Shown here piece by piece: positions 57,549-64,000 of a stretch of DNA of 64,000 bases. Below the pieces are notes generated by a model. That model had not been told where the DNA came from. It saw only the letters and a list, made by a program, of their open reading frames with translations, and made no database searches. The stretch comes from Lophium mytilinum (taxonomy: Eukaryota; Ascomycota; Dothideomycetes; Mytilinidiales; Mytilinidiaceae): positions 1,707,032 through 1,771,031 of the forward strand of contig MU004182.1 of NCBI GenBank assembly GCA_010093605.1. Direction: 5' to 3'. Numbering within the stretch: position 1 is the stretch's first letter; each line of letters begins with the position of its first letter. Made by a program: the position numbers and the translations under genes.

Positions 57549-57934
57549 CGAGAAGACGGCATGCCTGCCAAGTGTGCCACCATTTTCATGCTCCGCGTGA
57601 AAGGCTATATCACAGGCTATGTGTACGACATGTTCAGTGATTAGAACAGTCCTCCAGTCATCTTTTGACCTGTTCGTATCTACTTACTTTCACGCGGGAC
57701 ATCTTCAGGCATGTTCATCTCCACCACTATTCTTTCATTATGGCTCGATTACCATCCTAGTTCAGCGCGTCGAAGTAATACAGCTATGTCCTTGAGACTA
57801 TGTACTCGCATATAACACTTCAAAACTCTGTCCGCCTCTTAGCACTGCATTGATGAAAGAAGCAGTATCTCCGTTATGCCGGCTTGTAAACAATCGTAGC
57901 TTTGTCTAACCAATTAGGATCAAAGGCAGAGTAG

Positions 57935-58198
57935 AAATTGTAGCATATCGCTCGACCATTCGTCGTTTCAAAAGCAAGATGGTTATCTGATAGCTTAGTC
58001 AATCGTGGCTTTAGAAGCATTTGATTGAGAACATGAACCTGCCATTCATAACTTTAAAAGCAACTGATGTAATTAGCTCATAACTCAGACATTCGTCACT
58101 TCGAAACTACAAACGTCAGCACATAACTTGACTATTCGCGACTTTGGAAGCAATCAACATGGTACATAACTTTGGCGATTCGTCACTTTGAAAGCACC
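57935..58198 (+). repeat. six-unit degenerate ~43-bp direct repeat
   Basis: Six direct copies of a core close to ATTCGTCACTTTGAAAGCA begin at about 57956, 57999, 58042, 58090, 58132 and 58176, spaced 43, 43, 48, 42 and 44 bases. A weaker second block, CATAACTT, precedes several cores. The array ends about 130 bases before the ATG of the oxygenase gene at 58331. Confidence 0.75.
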
Positions 58199-58260
58199 AT
58201 TTTGACGAGAGTGGCAAAGTCACGTGCTACTTACTAATTGCCTTCACCTTTACATATACA

Positions 58261-58266
58261 TATAAA
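58261..58266 (+). promoter_or_regulatory. TATA box of oxygenase gene
   Basis: TATAAA sits 65 bases before the ATG at 58331, just after a TA-rich run and 35 bases after a CACGTG E-box. Spacing fits a core promoter. Confidence 0.55.
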
Positions 58267-58330
58267 CGGATAGCATCCACCCTATCCCAACCATCCAACA
58301 ACCCATCAGTCAACTCCAAGACTCTCCACC

Positions 58331-59221
58331 ATGACGACCGCAACATTCAAACACATCGACCTGGCCTCCTACACCGGCACACCCTGGAACAAAGTCGACG
58401 GCCCCGGCACCTCCTACACCCTCGCCAACCACACCCGCCCCGTAACCAACATCCGCGCCCAACAAAATGCCTTCACAACCGACAACTCCGGCTTCCAAGT
58501 CCTGCACTCCCCCGCCAACGAGCGCCTCTTCACCGACGACGCCGCCGTCCGAAGCAGCTACTACGCCGAAGTCGAGTCCCTCCTCCGCAAGGCCCTCCCC
58601 GGCGTCAAGAAAGTCGTCATCTTTGACCACACCATCCGCCGCCGCCAGAAAGACTCCCCGCGCCAGCCCGTCCAGCAAGTCCACGTCGACCAGACCCCCG
58701 CGGCCGCCGAAGTGCGCGTGCGGCGCCACGCGCCTAAAGACGAGGTCGAGGCGCTGCTGAAGGGGCGGTATCAGATTATCAATGTGTGGCGGCCGATCGA
58801 GAACCCGGCGTCGGATTTCCCGCTCGCGGTGGTCGATTGGCGGAGCACGAAGCCGGAAGACTTCGTGGGTGTGAATCTGCTGTATCCGAAGCGCGATAGC
58901 TTTGATGGCGATGATGATGCCAGGGGGAAGGAGGTGCTGCCGGATGCGGCGTCGCATGATTCGACGGTCGGGTATGAGGTGAAGGGGGAGACGATGGCTG
59001 TGGCGCCGAGTGAGGGGCATCGGTTTTATTATGTGAAGGATATGACGCCCGAGGAGGTTATGCTGCTGAAGTGCTTTGATTCGAGGGGGGAGGGGATGGA
59101 GAAGGGAGTGGAGGGCATTGCGGTTAGGACGCCGCATACGGCTTTTGTGGATCCCGAGACGCCGCAGGATGCCCCTGGGAGGCAGAGTATTGAGGTCAGG
59201 TGTTTGGTATTTTATGATTGA
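58331..59221 (+). CDS. CmcJ/asaB-like Fe(II)/2-oxoglutarate oxygenase
   Basis: This 296-residue single-exon protein belongs to the fungal family that includes AsaB (aspergillic acid pathway), CTB9 (cercosporin pathway) and NvfI, with distant similarity to the bacterial cephem methoxylase subunit CmcJ. These are hydroxylases or desaturases using iron and 2-oxoglutarate. The iron-binding His118-x-Asp120 sits in QVHVDQTP and a likely distal His230 in GHRFYYVKDM. The IINVWRPIENPASDFPLAVVD segment is a family hallmark. No transporter, synthase or regulator lies beside it, so it is not in an evident biosynthetic cluster. The upstream repeat array and E-box suggest regulated expression. Substrate unknown. 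Confidence 0.92.
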   Translation: MTTATFKHIDLASYTGTPWNKVDGPGTSYTLANHTRPVTNIRAQQNAFTTDNSGFQVLHSPANERLFTDDAAVRSSYYAEVESLLRKALPGVKKVVIFDHTIRRRQKDSPRQPVQQVHVDQTPAAAEVRVRRHAPKDEVEALLKGRYQIINVWRPIENPASDFPLAVVDWRSTKPEDFVGVNLLYPKRDSFDGDDDARGKEVLPDAASHDSTVGYEVKGETMAVAPSEGHRFYYVKDMTPEEVMLLKCFDSRGEGMEKGVEGIAVRTPHTAFVDPETPQDAPGRQSIEVRCLVFYD

Positions 59222-59728
59222 GTTTAGCGAATGTAGAGACATTGCGTTTGGGAACTCTGTGGATTATGCGGCATTCTATGTCCTTGGTTACTAGTAGATA
59301 CGTTTATGAAGATTATGTTACATGTGTTTGCACATATGTGGTTATAGAGCGTGCTTGTGTTTAGGTGTTGTCAATATCAAGACATGGCATCCATCAATTT
59401 CGAGTAACGAAAGACTTCATTATTACGTTTAACTACACGTAGTCAACGCATTGGAGATCCGTGATCTTGTACAACTTGGAGAACAAACAAAGGGAAAGCA
59501 ACCGAGAACAGCAACCGAGAACAGCAACCGAGAACAGCAACCGAGAACAGCAACCGAGAGAATAGCAACCGTGAGAAAAGAAGCCGAGTAGAAAGAAGCC
59601 GAGTGGAAAGAAGCCGAGTGGAAAGAAGCCGAGTGGAAAGAAGCCGAAAGAAAAGAAACCAAGTGGAGAGAAACCAGAAGGAGAAAGGCCCGAGCATGCT
59701 GAACGCGGTTCTTGGATCTGGTCGAATT
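59222..59728. other. intergenic between convergent genes
   Basis: Holds the 3' UTR of the oxygenase gene and, from 59493 onward, a purine-rich minisatellite that would lie in the 3' UTR of the F-box gene. Confidence 0.5.
59493..59690. repeat. adjoining 13-bp and 15-bp purine-rich minisatellites
   Basis: Plus-strand units of 13 bp (CAGCAACCGAGAA, four to five near-perfect copies) pass into 15-bp units (AAGAAGCCGAGTGGA, five to six copies). The two units share an A/G-rich plan with the core CCGAG and probably have one origin. The array starts about 40 bases beyond the stop codon of the minus-strand F-box gene. Frames reading FSASFHSASF through it are artefacts of the repeat. Confidence 0.88.
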
Positions 59729-61762
59729 TCAAACGTTGGGAAACGAAGGGTAAGTGTCCATGTCCGGATCAGGCCTGGACGTAGGAAGTGGCCACCACCA
59801 ATCATCAACGCGATCGTTGTCCGGATCCTGAGGAGAGTGCTTCGTGGTGTGCGGCCCAGCGAGCGGTCGGCCGAAGTGGTCGAAAATCCCGAAGTCCACG
59901 TTGCACCCAGCCAAGTCGGTCTTCAGTGGGGTATACGCAGGAAGAATTGCAACTAGCTCAACATCTTCAAAATCCTCAGACCAATTACCCGAATACTCGA
60001 AATCCACGTGGACGGTTTTGAGATTTGGGAAGCTGCCTGCTTGAACGCGCTCGCATAAAGCGCGCAGGTGGAGAAGCAGGTTTGCGTGCGCGCGACAGTA
60101 GGTAATCTTGAGAGCTTTCAAGCCTTGAGGTAAGAGCGTTGGCAGTGGAGGACCGGCCGTGAAATTGATATCAAGCAGAGCGCCCATGTCGATGGAAAGC
60201 TCTTCCACTTGAGGAAAGTTGGCGAATGACATAGCTATAAGCCGGTGTTGAGAAGGCATAGTGGGGAAGGGCCCTGCTATCCCGCAGAGTTTTACAGCGG
60301 TCAGCGTATCTTTTGCTTGAGTCACGGCTGACCTGACGATGCTGAGATTTCTTGGGAGGTATCCATCAAACAAAGTAATGCGTTGAAGGGCAGGAAATTG
60401 GCTGATGAAATTGTGAAGCGCGTTGCCTCGAAAGACCGACTCTCGCACTTTCAAATCGATGACGGATGATTTGTACCATCGAGGGGTCAACTTTACGGGG
60501 GCGGTCTCCGAGCGCTTTGGATACTGCTGGAATGCCAAGTTGGGGTAAAATGGCATTCGATAGTGTCGAGAAAGGTACGAGTCCGGATGGTCTGAAGATA
60601 GATGCATGTTGTGAATTCCGTAGGCTGAAGGGTGTATGCCGCCGGATGGTCGTGGCATATATACTTGAGTCTGGTCCAGTTTGATTGTGCCCAAGACGAT
60701 ATTCGCATGTTCGATCTGAAACTGGCGAACGCTCGGTAGGAAGAGCCATGGTGTGTCCAACAAAACGTCACCGGTGTATGATTGACCATAGAAAAGGAAT
60801 GGATGCATCATATCCACACTACCAGGGTCTGCAGCGCCATGTATTTGTCCAGAGAGCGTCAGGCGCTGGAGATGGCGAAACAGCTGCCGAGGTGCTGGCC
60901 CATTCTCAAACAGTGACTTCAACGCTGCTTCAGCGGTTGCTGAGGTTGCTGTGCTCTCACGCCCAGTGTGCAAATATAGTTCTCTAAGGTTCGGCACCAG
61001 AGTGAGGAACATGGCAATTAGCGCGTCAATCTTCGCAGCTGCTGAGTCGTACGGGGACCAGGTTTCCAGGGGGCGTAGGAAATGACGGGGCGTAGTCGCG
61101 CTGTTCTGACTGGTCATGGGAGCTAGCGGTAGACGCGCATCACGGATGACGTTTGCCAAAGTCGCTATCTCTTCCTTGGAAATGTGGTGGTATACAGGTA
61201 GTGGGGGGCCGTCATTGTCCTTATCGTCGAGCGCTGGATTTGGATGTTTCGAACTCCAGAATACTGCACTCTCCACGGTCGCAGCTAGATCTGGATAGTT
61301 CGCTAGTGTGCAAACCAATTGACGTAAGTGTGCTAGGTTGCACTTGCGGCCAACCCGCACCACCACCTTCTTATACAGCAACGCGTCAGTCCGCTCATGG
61401 AGCCTACGCGATGTCAGAGTAAGAGAATGTACGTTCTGTACGTGCACGAGAATCTGATACAATAGCTCGTTTGGGAGGCCTTCGAGAGAGGCGGGAGCCG
61501 GTTCGGATGCAGACTTGACGGGGAGGTCCCAAGGAATCAGCTTCCAAGGACTCGAGGTGGCGGGCGGACGATTGAAAGTGGGGTGCGGTGGATGGTTCCA
61601 GGGAGACGGGGCCCACGGCAGAGAATCGGCGGAAACTTGGGCGGATGCTGGTGCGGCATTCTCTCGCTCGGCCAGGAGCGTAGTTAAGATGTCGCGCAGA
61701 TGGCCGGAAGGAGGCTGGTGCCCCATGTCTTGTCTAGCCCCTGTCTGGCGAGGCATTCCCAA
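59729..61762 (-). CDS. F-box protein, 677 aa
   Basis: A single exon of 677 residues. After a disordered Pro/Ala-rich lead of about 85 residues, an F-box lies at about 92-135 (LEGLPNELLYQILVHVQNVHSLTLTSRRLHERTDALLYK), the Skp1-binding signature of SCF ubiquitin ligases. The remainder is a long fungal-type repeat region with irregular leucine-rich strands (for example QVEELSIDMGALLDI and GLKALKITYCRAHANLLLHL), as expected for substrate recognition. No membrane segment is seen. The substrate is unknown. Its 3' flank contains the purine-rich tandem array described at 59493. Confidence 0.87.
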   Translation of the reverse strand: MGMPRQTGARQDMGHQPPSGHLRDILTTLLAERENAAPASAQVSADSLPWAPSPWNHPPHPTFNRPPATSSPWKLIPWDLPVKSASEPAPASLEGLPNELLYQILVHVQNVHSLTLTSRRLHERTDALLYKKVVVRVGRKCNLAHLRQLVCTLANYPDLAATVESAVFWSSKHPNPALDDKDNDGPPLPVYHHISKEEIATLANVIRDARLPLAPMTSQNSATTPRHFLRPLETWSPYDSAAAKIDALIAMFLTLVPNLRELYLHTGRESTATSATAEAALKSLFENGPAPRQLFRHLQRLTLSGQIHGAADPGSVDMMHPFLFYGQSYTGDVLLDTPWLFLPSVRQFQIEHANIVLGTIKLDQTQVYMPRPSGGIHPSAYGIHNMHLSSDHPDSYLSRHYRMPFYPNLAFQQYPKRSETAPVKLTPRWYKSSVIDLKVRESVFRGNALHNFISQFPALQRITLFDGYLPRNLSIVRSAVTQAKDTLTAVKLCGIAGPFPTMPSQHRLIAMSFANFPQVEELSIDMGALLDINFTAGPPLPTLLPQGLKALKITYCRAHANLLLHLRALCERVQAGSFPNLKTVHVDFEYSGNWSEDFEDVELVAILPAYTPLKTDLAGCNVDFGIFDHFGRPLAGPHTTKHSPQDPDNDRVDDWWWPLPTSRPDPDMDTYPSFPNV

Positions 61763-63421
61763 TTGATCAATTACGGATTTGCGGTAGGTGGTCGGTTGGT
61801 GCTTGGTGGTCGGTGTTTGGTGTGGGTGTTGTGGAGGTTGGAGTGTGATGTATTGCGGCGAGGAGGAAGACGATTTGGCGTATTTATGCCACTCGCGGGC
61901 GGTGAATCAACAAATGTTGAATGAAAACAACCAGCCTCGCCGACAAGTGACTAGCAATTCACCCAATATTTCCCTGCTTTAGAGGCGGGGGCCGCACATT
62001 AACTGCGACGTGTTTCAGTGGATTGCAGTGCTCATACGGGTAGAGGTTTGATGAAAAAGAAGTTCAGGCCAAGAGCCGTCGCCAGCTGTTAGGAAAAGAG
62101 AAACCCTGTATAAATTACTGTATTGATTCCGTACATAATTTGTTGGGACTACTTTCACGTGTTTTGATGGGTTTGGAGAGGAAGTCCGTTATTGTGAACA
62201 GGCTGTAACCTCACCGGCGACCTCAGACGTCTATATCAAAGTATTCGCCGCTCTTGACGCCTGCAGGATTCTAGAAAAAGTGTAGGATTACAGCGAGTCG
62301 GAAGAAAGTGCCCAAACCTATCACGTGCTGTTGCAATCGTTGTACCATAGCCTGGAGAAGAAGATGGAGAGGGGGAAGGCTACTATGTGAAGAGGCTTTA
62401 GGAAGATAATACTGATATTACTTGTTTTCTCGATGGTTACCTTCTCTATCTAGCTGGAGCTCATTGTCGACCGCCAGCATCAAGTCCTGGACAGCTCACA
62501 CCCGTATATACCACTGTCGAGGTGCCACTGTTGTTTGCTAGGGACTACCATCAAGAGCAGTGCTCCCTTCCAGTAGCTGGCCAACGAAGAAGCATTCTGG
62601 ACTGGTAGTCCTTATTTTGGATGCATCAAACTCCGCCTTGCGTTCTGGAACTCTGAAGCCTACGGGGCACTCTAAGCGGTGACCATGGAGAGTACTGAAT
62701 CTGGCAAAACATTATAACTCACTTACGAAGTACCTAGTCCTTGAATCGACTACGTTGCTCTGAGCAATGAGGGTATTTCTTTGCCGCGATGTCCCTTGGA
62801 ACATACGAGCCATAGAGTCGCTGAAGCAGGTGGGGCTGGACATGGCAGTGGCAGTGTAATAGGCAACAGTCCACTAGGCGCAGATACGAGGGTCTTCAGG
62901 CTTCATATATTCACGAAAGGCGCAGTGTAGGGCGGCCTCGTTGCAAGGGCGGGGCGGGTTTGGGCGACGAGGTTGGAGTTTGCAAGGCTGACGGCGAAAG
63001 AGGCGCTGGTTGGCCAGAGCGACCCGCCCGGGCCACATCGAGCAGATGCTAGAACCTTCCGAACCTTTCCTCAAGGCACAAATCGCAACTATTTCAGCTT
63101 CACCACCAAACTCATCTTCCTTTCTTCTTCCTCACTCGCCCTCCAACACAACCCAAATTCCACAACCTTCACTGCGCGCCCGCTGCTTCAGCCCAGCTTC
63201 CACGCACCCGCAAAGCATCGCTTGCCTCTCAATCGTGAGTCTTCTCGTCCATTACTGCAGCCTCGTCTATCTCTAGGTAGACTACATCCCACACAGCACT
63301 CGAAGGCGACTCCAGCCGTCTGAGTGCACATCCATTTTCTCACGGGCTTCAGCTTAAGGGCCTTGATTTTGAAGCTAACAAAGTCGTCGCAGACACCCTC
63401 GACACCGCCCCTCCTACAATC
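61763..63421. other. divergent promoter region, F-box gene and Hsp90
   Basis: 1.66 kb between two divergent starts. The left 200 bases precede the F-box gene; the right part is the Hsp90 promoter and leader, with heat-shock-element-like sites (separate entry). A possible 5' UTR intron starts with GTGAGT at about 63235. No gene is supported. Confidence 0.5.
63052..63068 (+). promoter_or_regulatory. heat-shock-element-like cluster
   Basis: The sequence alternates GAA and TTC blocks (GAACCTTCCGAACCTTTC), with one spacing a base shorter than the canonical nGAAn array. Two further inverted pairs, TTCTAGAA at 62269-62276 and TTCTGGAA at 62643-62650, lie upstream. Their place ahead of Hsp90 fits control by heat shock factor. 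Confidence 0.5.
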
Positions 63422-64000
63422 ATGCCTGCGGAAACTTTCGAGTTCCAGGCCGAGATCTCTCAGCTCCTCGGCCTGATCATCAACACTGTCTACTCAAACA
63501 AGGAGATTTTCCTGCGGGAACTGATTTCCAACTGCTCCGATGCTCTTGACAAGATCCGATATGAGGCCCTTTCCGACCCCAGCAAGCTGGACAGTGGCAA
63601 GGACCTCCGCATCGACATCATTCCCGACAAGGAGAACAAGACAATCACAATCCGCGATACTGGTATCGGCATGACCAAGGCTGTAAGTAAATATGGCTCG
63701 TACTACTCAACGCAACTGCTAACGATAATTGCAGGATTTGGTGAACAATCTCGGTACCATCGCCCGTTCCGGTACCAAGCAGTTCATGGAGGCCCTGACC
63801 GCCGGTGCCGACGTGTCCATGATTGGCCAGTTTGGTGTCGGTTTCTACTCCGCCTACCTCGTGGCTGACCGAGTCACTGTCATCTCCAAGCACAACGATG
63901 ACGAGCAATACATCTGGGAGTCGAGTGCCGGTGGCAGCTTCACCATTGCACAAGACACCGACGGTGAGCCGCTAGGCCGCGGCTCCAAGATCATCCTCCA
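63422..64000 (+). CDS. HSP90: Hsp90 chaperone, N-terminal part
   Basis: This is the cytosolic ATP-dependent chaperone that matures kinases, receptors and other clients. The gene runs off the window. Exon 1 (63422-63682) and exon 2 (63735 to the edge) are joined by a 52-nt intron with GTAAGT donor and CTAAC branch site. The encoded N-terminal ATPase domain is textbook: [15 protein letters not shown] carries the catalytic Glu and Asn, then DTGIGMTK, then [11 protein letters not shown] and [14 protein letters not shown], which form the nucleotide lid. The first residues ([16 protein letters not shown]) are typical of fungal Hsp90. Nothing abnormal is visible in the 175 or so residues present. 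Confidence 0.98.

Larger units (their letters stand above)
57111..58330. other. divergent promoter region with MITE and repeat array
   Basis: This lies between two genes transcribed away from each other. It holds a 125-bp MITE, a six-unit ~43-bp repeat array, a CACGTG box at 58221-58226 and a TATAAA element at 58261-58266. No gene is present. Confidence 0.6.

Noticed and set aside
59433-59808. Repetitive Phe/Ser/Leu-rich minus-strand frames (SASFHSASF type)
   Set aside because: They are translations of the purine-rich minisatellite and the 3' end of the F-box gene, not a real membrane protein.

Overview
The window is nuclear DNA of a filamentous ascomycete (Pezizomycotina; a Dothideomycete is my best guess, from gene content and style only). 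The evidence is many short introns (about 50-60 nt, GTANGT donors, CTAAC-like branch sites, YAG acceptors), 0.2-3 kb intergenic gaps, a combined C2H2 + Zn2Cys6 regulator, F-box proteins and a fungal CE9-type amidohydrolase. There are no operons, and I recognised no tRNA or rRNA genes.

Layout. 0.6-8.5 kb carries four minus-strand genes: a DnaJ-X co-chaperone, eIF4E, squalene synthase and an unknown protein. 10.3-14.8 kb holds a TetX-like flavin monooxygenase convergent with a large VIT/vWA protein. 17.2-34.3 kb holds a zinc-finger regulator, a P450, an F-box/LRR protein and a Sec7-PH Arf exchange factor. 37.7-47.9 kb holds an ABHD-type hydrolase, mitochondrial EF-G, an Ala/Pro/Glu-rich protein and an unknown protein. 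49.6-53.1 kb encodes two secreted proteins, a class 3 lipase and a small beta/gamma-crystallin-like protein. 53.6-61.8 kb has a membrane amidohydrolase with a MITE-swollen intron, a CmcJ/asaB-like oxygenase and an F-box protein. The window ends inside Hsp90. Exon models were built by hand; where introns are given, the spliced lengths sum to whole codons.

Most of these are ordinary housekeeping or accessory fungal genes that do not obviously form one pathway. The standout is the VIT/vWA protein. Its linker carries a nearly perfect copy of the histone H3 N-terminal tail, followed directly by a recognisable copy of the H4 N-terminal tail, then an acidic tract and a bipartite nuclear signal. Several acetylatable lysines are replaced (H3 K14; H4 K5, K8, K12, K16), while the main methylation sites (H3 K4, K9, K27; H4 K20) are kept. 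I know of no description of a double histone-tail mimic in this family.

Other signals are a 125-bp MITE family with several copies, a six-unit ~43-bp repeat array just upstream of the oxygenase gene, tandem arrays in the 3' flanks of two genes, and two microexon-like splice oddities.
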